Shown here: positions 33,350-41,473 of the stretch, one piece after another
Layout: every line of letters starts with the position of its first letter
Numbering within the stretch: position 1 is the first letter of the stretch
From: Lentzea sp. NBRC 105346
Lineage (GTDB): Bacteria > Actinomycetota > Actinomycetes > Mycobacteriales > Pseudonocardiaceae
Length of the DNA stretch: 64,000 bases
Direction of reading: 5' to 3'
NCBI RefSeq assembly: GCF_030269605.1
Contig: NZ_BSTQ01000006.1
Location: 249,085-313,084, forward strand
Notes under the pieces: generated by a model
Told to the model about the DNA's origin: nothing
Database searches by the model: none
What the model saw: the letters and a program-made list of their open reading frames with translations, nothing else
Position numbers and translations under genes: made by a program

Positions 33350-34614
33350 GAGAGCTCGTGGTGTTGCGGTCCGGTGTGCACGGCGTCGTCACCCCGCGGG
33401 GGCGGCGGCTGCTGGCGGCGTGGCCGCACGCGCAGGACATCGGGCCGCGCACCGCGGCTCAGGACGCCGCGCTGCGCCGGCTCGCCTCCGGCCCGCTCGA
33501 TCCGCACGACCTGGACGATGAGCTGCTGGACCGGTTGCGTTCCGGTGGCTGGCTCGCCACCACCGTTGTCGACAACGGGCATCCGATCTACACGATCATG
33601 CCACTGACCCCGCCGCCCCCGCGGCCGTTCGACGACGGCGAGCTCGTGCTGTCCCGGTTCGCGGTCATGCGGCAGGGCGACTGGGGCCTGGTCATCGAGT
33701 CGCCGCGGTCCTGGTGCGAGATCCGGGTTCACGACGCATCGGTCGTCGCCGCGCTGCTGGAGTCTACTGTGGACGGCAGAATGCGGCTGGACCTCGCCTG
33801 GGCGGGTGTGCTCGTGCCCGCGGGCAGTGAGGACGACGAGCTGCGGCTGAGTCAGTGGGGACCGCACGAGCTGTGGTTCCACCACCGCAGCCGGGGAGTT
33901 CCCGGCGACCGCACCGGTGCGACCTACTGGGCGCACGGCAGGTTCGAGCCACTGCCGGTCCGGCCGCCCGAGTATCCCGGACCGGTCGTGGAGCTGGCCA
34001 AGCCCGGCAGCGATCGTAAGGACCCGTCGCTCACCGAGGTGCTCGAGACCCGCCGGTCGATCCGCGTGCACGACGACGACCACCCCATCACGGCCGGGGA
34101 ACTGGGCGAGTTGCTGTATCGCTGTGGCCGCACCGATTCCGTGCATCACGACGGCTACCAGGAACTGGCCGCGCGGCCGTACCCGAACGGCGGGGCCGCA
34201 GGCGAGCTCGAGCTGTACCCGGTGATCCGGCACGCCGCCGGCGTCGCGCCGGGCATGTACCACTACGACTCGCACGACCATGTGCTGCGGCTGGTCCGGT
34301 CGTCGACAGATCCGGCGGTGCGGCGGTTGCTCATCGCGGCGGCGCGCGGGACCGGCGCGGCCGAGCCGCAGGTGCTGATCGTGGTCGCGGCGCGGTTCGG
34401 GCGGCTGATGTGGAAGTACGAGGCCATCCCGTACTCGGCGATCCTCAAGCACGTCGGGGTGCTGTTCCAGACCATGTACCTGGTGGCGACGGCGATGGGG
34501 CTCGCGCCGTGCGCGGTCGGGGCGGGGGACTCGCAGGCGTTCGCCGAGGCGACCGGGCGGGATCCGTTGGTGGAGAACAGCGTCGGCGAGTTCATGCTGG
34601 GGAGGCCCGCGTGA
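33346..34614 (+). CDS. SagB-type FMN dehydrogenase (azoline oxidase)
   Basis: 422 residues. Residues 1-220 form an N-terminal extension typical of SagB-type proteins. The nitroreductase fold follows from about residue 233 ('TRRSIRVHDDDHPIT', 'LGELLYRCGR', 'YPNGGAAGELELYPVI', and 'AILKHVGVLFQTMYLVATAMGL' in two overlapping helices). FMN-dependent enzymes of this family oxidise thiazolines and oxazolines to thiazoles and oxazoles. It is linked by start-stop overlaps to both neighbours, the last being the ocin-ThiF-like partner. Its presence shows that the product carries aromatic azoles rather than only azolines. Confidence 0.9.
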   Translation: MRELVVLRSGVHGVVTPRGRRLLAAWPHAQDIGPRTAAQDAALRRLASGPLDPHDLDDELLDRLRSGGWLATTVVDNGHPIYTIMPLTPPPPRPFDDGELVLSRFAVMRQGDWGLVIESPRSWCEIRVHDASVVAALLESTVDGRMRLDLAWAGVLVPAGSEDDELRLSQWGPHELWFHHRSRGVPGDRTGATYWAHGRFEPLPVRPPEYPGPVVELAKPGSDRKDPSLTEVLETRRSIRVHDDDHPITAGELGELLYRCGRTDSVHHDGYQELAARPYPNGGAAGELELYPVIRHAAGVAPGMYHYDSHDHVLRLVRSSTDPAVRRLLIAAARGTGAAEPQVLIVVAARFGRLMWKYEAIPYSAILKHVGVLFQTMYLVATAMGLAPCAVGAGDSQAFAEATGRDPLVENSVGEFMLGRPA

Positions 34615-36107
34615 GCGGCCTGTTGTTGCGGCCGGACTGGAACGTCGTCCCGTCGCTGCGCCCGTGGGTGGAGCGCCTCGCACCGCACCTCGACGGCACG
34701 CGTTCCCTGACCGACCTGACCGCGGACCTGGAGTCACCGCAACGGGAGCACGTCGAACGCCTGTTGTCGGCGTTGCTCCGCCAGGGCGTGGTGCGTGAGA
34801 TCACCGACCTGCCGCACGGCCTGTCGGCGGACGAGCTCGCCGAGTTCGCGCCCGAGATCGAGCTGGCCGGGTCGCCGCACGCCTTCGAGAAGTGGCGCCG
34901 CGGCCGGACTTTCGTGGTGGGGGAGGGACGGCTGGCGACGGCGGTCGCGCGCGCCCTGCGGCAGTCCGGGGTTCGGCACGTCGACATCGTCGGCCTGATC
35001 AGCCTCGTACGTGGCGCCGATCTCGTGCTCCACGTGGCGGACCGGCCGATGGTCGATCGCGCCCACCGGCTGGACCGCGCGCACGAGGGAGTGTGGCACG
35101 CGATGATCACCGGTGGCGCGGCATGGCTGGCGGACTGCGCGGATCCCTGGACGCGCCTGGGGGACCAGGCGCCGCGAACGGTGAGCGCGGTCGCGGTCAC
35201 CGTGGCCGCGAACCAGTTCGTGCAGCACATCTTCCGCGTTGTCACGGGTGCGGTTCCGTTGTCGCGCAAGGCGATCCGGGTGGACCTGGACGGGCTGTGG
35301 ACGACGGAACACGGCTTCCTGCGGTCCGGCGCGCCACGGGACCGGATCGAGCAGCTGACCGACGAGGAGTTCTCGCGGCGGATCGCGCCGCTGGTGGACG
35401 AGTGGCTCGGCGTGCTCCACGAGCTGGACGAGCACGACTTCACGCAGTCGCCGTTGCACGTGACGCGCGCCCGAGTCGGGGACGAGCACGTCGTCGGCAG
35501 CGCGCTCGACTTCGCACGGGCGCGGTACGACGCGGCGTTGCGCGGGCTGGAGCTGTACGCCGCACGGCGGGAGGGCGTGCCCGCGTTCGCCGGTTACAGC
35601 TGGAAGGAGTCCGTGACGGCCGGGCTCGTCGCGCGATGTCGGACGCTGACGGTCGCCGAGCCGCCGGGACTCTTCCCGGCGGTCGATCCGGCCACGCTGC
35701 CGGAGGCCGGGCCGTACGTCACGCTGCTGAAGGCGACCGGCCTGCCGCTCGAGGTGTACGACGTGACCGGCTCGCTCGGCGTGCCGACGTTCGCGTGCTG
35801 CCTCGACGGCCGGACCGTCGCCTACGGCTGCGGGGTGACGGCGGCCGAGGCGTTGCGGGACGGGTTGCACGACACCTTGTTGTCTTATCAGGCAACGAAG
35901 AACGGCGAGCCCTACGCTCCACCGCCGGTGCCCGACCTGCCGCCGGCGGCGCGGGGCCCGGTGCAGCCGGTTCGCACAAGAGCGGTGCACGACGCGCGGA
36001 CGTTGATAAAGGCCTTGGAAGGCCAGGGACATCACGTGTCGGTCGAGGCTTTGGACGCGGGGCTGCACGAGGTGATGCCGTTCCTGGTGACCGTGGTGAT
36101 CACGTGA
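34611..36107 (+). CDS. Ocin-ThiF-like cyclodehydratase partner with leader-binding domain
   Basis: 498 residues from GTG 34611. The N-terminal 80 residues ('LRPWVERLAPHLDGTRSLTDL ... LLSALLRQGVV') have the winged-helix pattern of a RiPP recognition element, which binds the precursor leader. A degenerate ThiF/E1-like segment follows ('FVVGEGRLATAVARALRQSGV'), lacking the classical zinc Cys tetrad, then a C-terminal half that is YcaO-interacting in known homologues (TIGR03693-type). It presents the precursor to the YcaO enzyme encoded next. GTGA overlaps join it to both neighbours. Confidence 0.85.
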   Translation: MSGLLLRPDWNVVPSLRPWVERLAPHLDGTRSLTDLTADLESPQREHVERLLSALLRQGVVREITDLPHGLSADELAEFAPEIELAGSPHAFEKWRRGRTFVVGEGRLATAVARALRQSGVRHVDIVGLISLVRGADLVLHVADRPMVDRAHRLDRAHEGVWHAMITGGAAWLADCADPWTRLGDQAPRTVSAVAVTVAANQFVQHIFRVVTGAVPLSRKAIRVDLDGLWTTEHGFLRSGAPRDRIEQLTDEEFSRRIAPLVDEWLGVLHELDEHDFTQSPLHVTRARVGDEHVVGSALDFARARYDAALRGLELYAARREGVPAFAGYSWKESVTAGLVARCRTLTVAEPPGLFPAVDPATLPEAGPYVTLLKATGLPLEVYDVTGSLGVPTFACCLDGRTVAYGCGVTAAEALRDGLHDTLLSYQATKNGEPYAPPPVPDLPPAARGPVQPVRTRAVHDARTLIKALEGQGHHVSVEALDAGLHEVMPFLVTVVIT

Positions 36108-37723
36108 CCATGACGGCCGCCATCGAACGGTCGCTGGGCGGATACCGCGGGCTGCCCGTGCGGGAGGAACCCGGCCGGGTCGTCATCGGGCCGTCGACCT
36201 GCCCGGTGTGCTTCGAGCTGCGGCGTTCACTCGACCACCGGCCGCCGGTCGCACCGACCGCGCTGGCGTGCGACACCGTGGCGGCCCTGGTCGCCGACGA
36301 GATCGAGGCGCTCGAGCGCACGACGGACGCCGTGCTGTTCGTGGATCTGGCGTCGCTCCGGGTCACCCGCCACCGCTTCCTGCCCGAACCGCTGTGCCCG
36401 CGGTGCGGCAACCTGCCCGACGACGGGCCCGAGGTGCTTTCCCTGCGGTCCCGGCCGAAGCGGGCCCCCGACAACTACCGGGTCGGCACGCTGCCGGACG
36501 TCCTCGACACCTACTTCGACGCGGAGACCGGCATGATCCGCGTGCTGGAGCGGGCGACGCTGGGCGGCCTGGCCGTGACGAACGCCGTCCTGCCGACGCG
36601 CGACGGCGACATCGAGGTCGGGTGCGGGCAGACCCGCGACTACCGGTCCAGCGAGCGGACCGCCGTCCTGGAGGCCCTGGAGCGGTGGGGCGGCTTCCAG
36701 CCGGGCGGCAAGCGGACGTCGGTCCGGTCGAGCTACCGGGAGCTCGCCGGCCAGGCGCTCGACCCGCGGCAGCTGGGCACGCACGCGCCCGAGGACTACC
36801 TGCGGCCCGGTTTCCGGTACCGGCCGTTCGACGCCGACGAGGTGCTCCCCTGGGTGTGGGGCTACTCGTTCGGCCGGGCGGAGCCGATCCTCGTGCCCGA
36901 GTCCGTCGCGTACTACCGGACGGGCGGCCGGCTGGTCTACGAGTGCTCCAACGGGTGTGCGCTGGGCGGATGCCTGGAGGAGGCGATCCTGCACGGCATC
37001 CTGGAGGTCGCCGAGCGTGACGCGTTCCTCTACTCCTGGTACACCCGCACGCCGCCTTTTCGGGTCGACCTGGACAGCGCGCGGGACCGGTCCGTGCCGG
37101 TGCAGGCCGCCGCGATCGAGCTGGCGACGGGCTACCGGCTGTCGGTGTACGACACGACGACGGAGACCGGCGTGCCGTGCGCGTGGGCGATGGCCGTGAG
37201 CCCGTCCGACGCCTTCGACATCCCCAAGGTGGTGTGCGCCGGCGGTGCGCACCTCGACCTGGAACGAGCCGTCCTCAACGCGTTGGGCGAGGTCGGGCAC
37301 GTCACGGCGGTGCTGCGCGCGACCTTCCCGGCGTTGGCGGCCAAGGCACGGCTAATGATCGACGACCCGGACCTGGTGGTGGAACTGGAGGACCACACCA
37401 CGTTGTACGGCGCCCACGAGGCGTTCGACCGGTTCTCGTTCCTGGACTCCTCGCCGGTGCGTGCGTTCGGTTCTCCCGTGCCTGGCGCGGCGGATCTGCG
37501 CGACGACCTCCTGTTCCTGGTGGACAGGTACCTGTCCCGCGGTATGGACGTGATCGTGGTCGACCAGACCACGCCCGAGCACCGGATCTCCGGCCTGTCG
37601 TGCGTCAAGGTGATCATCCCCGGCACCGTGCCGATCACGTTCGGGCACGCCAATCGCCGTCTGCACGGCCTGCCGAGGCTGGCGGGGTTTTCGCTCAACC
37701 CGAATCCTCACCCGTTTCCGTGA
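36104..37723 (+). CDS. YcaO azoline-forming cyclodehydratase
   Basis: 539 residues from GTG 36104 (ATG 36110 is also possible). ATP/Mg-binding motifs of YcaO proteins are present: 'SSERTAVLEALERWGG' near residue 183 and 'CSNGCALGGCLEEAILHGIL' near 281, continuing with 'EVAERDAFL'. The C-terminus 'NPNPHPFP' carries the proline-rich end required by azoline-forming members. An N-terminal part has 'CPVCFEL' and 'CPRCGN', a possible zinc site often seen in this subfamily. It phosphorylates the backbone amide while Cys, Ser or Thr side chains cyclise to azolines, which the SagB-type enzyme then oxidises. Last gene of the RiPP operon; no terminator is evident in the 107 bp downstream. Confidence 0.95.
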   Translation: MTMTAAIERSLGGYRGLPVREEPGRVVIGPSTCPVCFELRRSLDHRPPVAPTALACDTVAALVADEIEALERTTDAVLFVDLASLRVTRHRFLPEPLCPRCGNLPDDGPEVLSLRSRPKRAPDNYRVGTLPDVLDTYFDAETGMIRVLERATLGGLAVTNAVLPTRDGDIEVGCGQTRDYRSSERTAVLEALERWGGFQPGGKRTSVRSSYRELAGQALDPRQLGTHAPEDYLRPGFRYRPFDADEVLPWVWGYSFGRAEPILVPESVAYYRTGGRLVYECSNGCALGGCLEEAILHGILEVAERDAFLYSWYTRTPPFRVDLDSARDRSVPVQAAAIELATGYRLSVYDTTTETGVPCAWAMAVSPSDAFDIPKVVCAGGAHLDLERAVLNALGEVGHVTAVLRATFPALAAKARLMIDDPDLVVELEDHTTLYGAHEAFDRFSFLDSSPVRAFGSPVPGAADLRDDLLFLVDRYLSRGMDVIVVDQTTPEHRISGLSCVKVIIPGTVPITFGHANRRLHGLPRLAGFSLNPNPHPFP

Positions 37724-37830
37724 CACCGGCTGAAGTCGCGAGGTAGTAACTGTCGAAAGCTGCGTGCCGTCGTTCGACGCGGACGTGACGGCAGGTCAGC
37801 GGGACCGGCCAGAGACATACGGGAGCGGCA

Positions 37831-38193
37831 ATGCGGTTTCTGATGGTGCACCGGGTGGACGAGGCGGACCCCGTCGCGTGGAACCCCACGCCGGAGTTCA
37901 TTGAGCAGATGGGCGAGTTCATCGAGGACTGGACGAAGCGGGGCATCCTGATCACGGCCGAGGGCGTTCACCCGTCCGAGCGTGGCGCGAAGGTCCGCAA
38001 GGCGCGCAACCAGGCGATCTCGTCGGTGGACGGTCCGTTCACCGAGGCCAAGGAGGTCATCGGCGGGTTCGCGCTGGTGAACGCCAAGGACAAGGCGGAG
38101 GCCGTCGCGCTCGCGAAGGAGTACGCGGCGCTCTTCGACGAGATCGAGGTCGAGGTCCGGGAGATCGTGGAGTTCCACGACCTGCCCGAGTGA
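37831..38193 (+). CDS. YciI-like (DGPF-domain) protein
   Basis: 120 residues from ATG 37831 with GGGAG upstream. It is a single YciI/YCII-related alpha+beta barrel domain: 'MRFLMVHR', central 'SSVDGPFTEAKEVIGGFALV', and 'EIEVEVREIVEF' at the end. The DGPF motif and its conserved Asp mark the family. Such proteins are small dimeric enzymes or stress-related proteins of uncertain function, often paired with ECF sigma factors, though none is adjacent here. It follows the YcaO gene by 107 bp on the same strand but is probably independent, with its own start signals, and ends in a strong terminator. Confidence 0.85.
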   Translation: MRFLMVHRVDEADPVAWNPTPEFIEQMGEFIEDWTKRGILITAEGVHPSERGAKVRKARNQAISSVDGPFTEAKEVIGGFALVNAKDKAEAVALAKEYAALFDEIEVEVREIVEFHDLPE

Positions 38194-38200
38194 CCGGCTC

Positions 38201-38231
38201 GTGGGGGACCTGGCACGCCCAGGTCCCCCAC
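38201..38231 (+). terminator. Intrinsic terminator after the YciI-like gene
   Basis: GTGGGGGACCTGG (38201-38213) pairs perfectly with CCAGGTCCCCCAC (38219-38231) around a five-base loop, starting seven bases after the stop codon. No T tract, as is common in high-GC actinobacteria. Confidence 0.8.
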
Positions 38232-38271
38232 GGTGCGTGTTGAGTCGATCATTCACTGTCACACTGGGCGG

Positions 38272-38826
38272 ATGCAGCCGCCGGAGTCGTCGTCGCCGTC
38301 GTCGCGCGAGTTGTGGATCGTCGCGGACGAGGAGACCAGGGTCCGGATGCGGGGCAAGGGCCTGCGCCTGGCGATCGCCTACTTCGAACGCGACACGGCG
38401 AGCCTCGAAGCCCTGATGCCGACCGAGGAACTGCCCCTCAAACTGCACATGGCCGCGCTCTCGTTCACGCTGTCCGCGATGAACCAGGTCGAGCCGCCGG
38501 ACACCCCCGAGGTCGTCTGGACGCGCGTCTCCCCGATCATCGACTCGACGACGCCGCGCGACGTGCGCCCGCGGGTCCGCGCCCTGCTGGCGTTGATCTC
38601 GCACACCATGCGCACGGCCGAGCTGAACCGTGCCTATCTGGCCGAGGAGGGCGATCCGGCCGCGTCGGCTCACTTGTACGCGGCGGTCATGGCGATGCGG
38701 GTGGCGGACCGTCCGGACGGGATCGTGCTGTTGCGGCAGAAGGCGGATGAGCTGGATCCGCCGACTAGGCGTGGCTTGCAGGCCGCCACGACGTGCGCCC
38801 GCGGGTTCGCGCCCTGCTGGCGTTGA
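38272..38826 (+). CDS. Hypothetical protein with 3' end altered by duplication
   Basis: 184 residues from ATG 38272. The protein family was not recognised: it is helical, soluble, and has 'GLRLAIAYFERDTASLEALMP' and 'LLALISHTMRTAELNRAYLAEE' segments. The natural C-terminus probably was 'LRQKADELDPPD', as encoded in the downstream partial copy. Here one G is missing at 38764, so the stop is lost and the frame continues into 20 residues of junk from the spacer and from copy 2 read in another frame. An original length of about 164 residues is inferred. A leaderless start is likely, since no ribosome binding site is visible. Confidence 0.6.
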   Translation: MQPPESSSPSSRELWIVADEETRVRMRGKGLRLAIAYFERDTASLEALMPTEELPLKLHMAALSFTLSAMNQVEPPDTPEVVWTRVSPIIDSTTPRDVRPRVRALLALISHTMRTAELNRAYLAEEGDPAASAHLYAAVMAMRVADRPDGIVLLRQKADELDPPTRRGLQAATTCARGFAPCWR

Positions 38827-39003
38827 TCTCGCACACCATGCGCACGGCCGAGCTGAACCGTGCCTATCTGGCCGAGGAGGGCGATCCGGCCGCGTCGACT
38901 CACTTGTACGCGGCGGTCATGGCTATGCGGGTGGCGGAACGTCCGGATGGGATCGTGCTGTTGCGGCAGAAGGCGGATGAGCTGGATCCGCCGGACTAGG
39001 CGT
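38561..39003 (+). repeat. Tandem duplication of a gene 3' end (period 230 bp)
   Basis: 38561-38772 and 38791-39003 are nearly identical, with a few substitutions and a one-base indel (CCGCCGACTAG in copy 1, CCGCCGGACTAG in copy 2), separated by 18 bp. The unit runs across the convergent stop codons, so each copy also carries the last codons of the GH15 gene. Confidence 0.95.
38790..38999 (+). pseudogene. Partial second copy of the hypothetical gene
   Basis: Encodes the C-terminal 68 residues of the gene at 38272 with its original stop TAG (38997-38999), but lies in a different frame from that gene (offset 230 bp) and has no start signals. It probably marks the original 3' end, with copy 1 the newer or degraded one. 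The stop overlaps the stop of the GH15 gene on the other strand. Confidence 0.7.
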
Positions 39004-40801
39004 CGAGCGCCCGGTCCAGCGTGATCGCCGCGTCCACGAGCGCCAGGTGCGTGAAGGCCTGCGGGAAGTTGCCCAGCTGCTCCCCGGTCGGCCCGATCTC
39101 CTCGGCGAACAACCCGAGGTGGTTGCTGTAGGTCAGCATCTTCTCGAACACCAGCCGCGCCTGCGTCAGCTCACCGGCCCGCGCCAGCGCGTCGACATAA
39201 CCGAAGGTGCACAAGGAGAAAGTCCCCTCGCAGCCGCGCAACCCGTCCGGCGACGAAGCGGGGTCGTACCGGTACACGAGGCTGTCGGTGACGAGTCCGG
39301 TCCGCATGGCGCTGAGCGTGGAGAGCCACTGGGGATCCGTCGGCGCCACGAAGCCGACCTTCGGCATGCGCAGCAACGACGCGTCGAGCACGTCGGAGTC
39401 GTACTGCTGCACGAACGCCTGCCGGCCCGGATGCCAGCCGCGTTCCCAGATCTGGGCGTACACCGAGTCGCGCAGCGAGCGCCAGCGTTCCAGGGGACCG
39501 GGCCGGCCGTGGCGGGCGGCCAGGCGGACCGCGCGGTCGAACGCCACCCAGCTCATCACGCGGCCGTAGGTGAAGTCCGCGCGACCGCCGCGCGTCTCCC
39601 AGATGCCTTCCTCAGCGCGGTCCCAGTTCTCGGCCAGCCAGTCGAGCAGCGACACCACGGCCTGCCAGCCGCGGTGGCCGATGTGCAGGCCGTTGCGTTC
39701 GGCGTCGTGCAGGCTGTCGAGGGCCTCGCCGTAGATGTCGAGCTGCAGTTGACCCGCGGCGTCGTTGCCGACGCGCACCGGGCTCGATCCCCGATAGCCC
39801 TCCCAGTGGTTCAGCACCTCCTCGTCCAGGTCCGGGGTGCCGTCCACGCGGTACATGATCTGCAGTGGACCGTCGGAGTGCTCCGGGCGTTCGCGGTAGC
39901 GCCGGCCCAGCCACTGCGCGAAGTCGCGGGCCTCCGACGTGAAACCCAACGCCAGCAACGAGTTCACGGAGAACGACGCGTCCCTGATCCACGTGTAGCG
40001 GTAGTCCCAGTTGCGCTCGCCGCCGATCTGTTCCGGCAGACCGGCGGTCGGCGCCGCGACGATCGCGCCGGTCGGGGCGTAGGTCAGCAGTTTCAACGTG
40101 ATCGCGGACCGGTTCACGGCCTCGCGCCAGCGGCCGCGGTACGTCGAACCGGCCAGCCAGTCGTGCCAGAAGGCAACGGTCTCGTCGAACAGTTGCTGGA
40201 ACCGCTCCGGCGAGATCGCGCTGGGCGGACCGGGCGCGTCGGACTCGAGCACGACGCCACGCACCTCGCCCGCGGCGAGCGTGAACGAGCCGCGCACGGT
40301 CTCGCCGTCGGTGACGGAAGCGTTGTCCGGCAAGCCATGCAGCGTCAACGTCTGTGATCCGCTGTCCAGCACCACGCCCGCACCCGTCAGGTGGACCGCA
40401 TGCCCGCGGCGGCCGTAGTCGAAACGCGCGGCGATCTCCACGTCGAACTCCATCCGGCCGCGCGCACACCGGATCATCCGCACCAGGCGGTGGTTTCCGG
40501 TCGGCTGCCTGCCCGCCGGCGGCATGAAGTCCACGACCTCGCCGGTCCCCGACTCGGTGGTGAACCGGGTGATCAGCACCGCGGAGTCCGGGTAGTACAG
40601 CTGCCTGCTCTCGTACGACTGGTACAGCGGCGACACCTGGAAATGGCCACCGCGCTCGTGGTCCAGCAGCGAGGCGAAGACGCTCGGCGAGTCGAACCGG
40701 GGGCAGCAGAACCAGTCGACGGTGCCGTTGGCAGACACCAGCGCCGCCGTCTGCAGGTCGCCGATGAGGCCGTGGTCCGCGATCGGGGGGTAGAGGTCCA
40801 T
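38996..40801 (-). CDS. GH15-family glycoside hydrolase (trehalase/glucoamylase-like)
   Basis: 601 residues from ATG 40801, chosen because homologues begin 'MDLYPPIADHGLIGDLQTAALVS'; an in-frame GTG at 40840 would add 13 atypical residues. N-terminal beta domain ('WFCCPRFDSPSVFASLLD'), then an (alpha/alpha)6 barrel with 'RNWDYRYTWIRDASFSV', the conserved substrate-binding block, a first catalytic Glu in the 'LNHWEGYRGSSPVRVGN' region and a second around 'LDIYGEALD'. Cytoplasmic members of this group in actinobacteria are often acid trehalases that split trehalose to glucose. No signal peptide. It is divergent from a small membrane protein, and its 3' end overlaps the tandem duplication. Confidence 0.9.
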   Translation of the reverse strand: MDLYPPIADHGLIGDLQTAALVSANGTVDWFCCPRFDSPSVFASLLDHERGGHFQVSPLYQSYESRQLYYPDSAVLITRFTTESGTGEVVDFMPPAGRQPTGNHRLVRMIRCARGRMEFDVEIAARFDYGRRGHAVHLTGAGVVLDSGSQTLTLHGLPDNASVTDGETVRGSFTLAAGEVRGVVLESDAPGPPSAISPERFQQLFDETVAFWHDWLAGSTYRGRWREAVNRSAITLKLLTYAPTGAIVAAPTAGLPEQIGGERNWDYRYTWIRDASFSVNSLLALGFTSEARDFAQWLGRRYRERPEHSDGPLQIMYRVDGTPDLDEEVLNHWEGYRGSSPVRVGNDAAGQLQLDIYGEALDSLHDAERNGLHIGHRGWQAVVSLLDWLAENWDRAEEGIWETRGGRADFTYGRVMSWVAFDRAVRLAARHGRPGPLERWRSLRDSVYAQIWERGWHPGRQAFVQQYDSDVLDASLLRMPKVGFVAPTDPQWLSTLSAMRTGLVTDSLVYRYDPASSPDGLRGCEGTFSLCTFGYVDALARAGELTQARLVFEKMLTYSNHLGLFAEEIGPTGEQLGNFPQAFTHLALVDAAITLDRALDA

Positions 40802-40887
40802 GAATCGAGCCGACCACGCGTTACCCGGCGGTGACATCACTCGGGCCGGGTGATGCGTCCCCGCCGGATTCGCGCCGATCGTGGACT

Positions 40888-41286
40888 ATGACCAAACAGA
40901 CCGAGTACTCGACCGACACCCGCTGGGCCGCGGGGTTCGCGCTGTTCGCCGGCGTCCTGATGGTCTGCGTCGGGATCTATCAGGGGCTGGCCGGGCTGGT
41001 TGCGTTGTTCCGCAACGAGTTCTACGTGGTCACCGACAACTACCTCTACTCGCTCGACGTCACCAGCTGGGGCTGGATCCATCTGGTGCTCGGAATCCTC
41101 ATAGCGCTCACGGGGTTCGGTGTGGTCCGGGGCGCCCTGTGGGCGCGCATCGCCGGGATCACGCTGGCAGGGCTGAGCATGATCGCCAACTTCGTGTTCC
41201 TCCCGTACTACCCGTTGTGGTCGATGCTGATCATCGCGTTCGACGTCGTGGTGGTCTGGGCGTTGTGCTCGTACAAGGCCGACTGA
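40888..41286 (+). CDS. Small four-helix membrane protein (DUF7144-like)
   Basis: 132 residues from ATG 40888. Four transmembrane helices: about 12-35 ('AAGFALFAGVLMVCVGIYQG'), 57-78 ('WIHLVLGILIALTGFGVV'), 83-105 and 108-128. The second contains the conserved 'WGWIHLVLG' segment of a family common in actinobacteria (DUF7144). Function unknown. It stands divergent from the GH15 gene with an 86-bp gap between starts; no ribosome binding site is obvious, so it may be leaderless. Confidence 0.8.
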   Translation: MTKQTEYSTDTRWAAGFALFAGVLMVCVGIYQGLAGLVALFRNEFYVVTDNYLYSLDVTSWGWIHLVLGILIALTGFGVVRGALWARIAGITLAGLSMIANFVFLPYYPLWSMLIIAFDVVVVWALCSYKAD

Positions 41287-41298
41287 TGGCTTGGCTCG

Positions 41299-41306
41299 CA
41301 ACGTTG
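41299..41306. promoter_or_regulatory. CAACGTTG half of a LacI-type operator pair
   Basis: The eight-base palindrome CAACGTTG repeats the core of the longer site at 41449, 150 bp further on. It sits 175 bp upstream of the GH3 start. Confidence 0.4.
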
Positions 41307-41448
41307 TCGTGGGATTTCGCGCAATGTGACGAGTCACGCCGCTAGCAGACCTGGCTCCCGGTCCAGTCCCGCAAAACCCGCACCAATGGCGGATGCCGGG
41401 GTAGTGGGGGGAGCGGGAAGGATCGGGAGCCCGCCGCCGCGACGTGCC

Positions 41449-41460
41449 GACAACGTTGTC
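41449..41460. promoter_or_regulatory. Perfect palindrome GACAACGTTGTC, LacI-family operator
   Basis: A 12-bp perfect palindrome with central CG, typical of LacI-family repressor sites, placed three bases before the AAGGAG ribosome binding site of the GH3 gene, where binding would block transcription. Confidence 0.65.
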
Positions 41461-41473
41461 AGAAGGAGCATGC

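Noticed and set aside
38272-38826. The 184-residue reading as the natural protein
   Set aside because: The last 20 residues come from spacer and out-of-frame copy 2; the partial copy shows the likely native end 'DELDPPD'.
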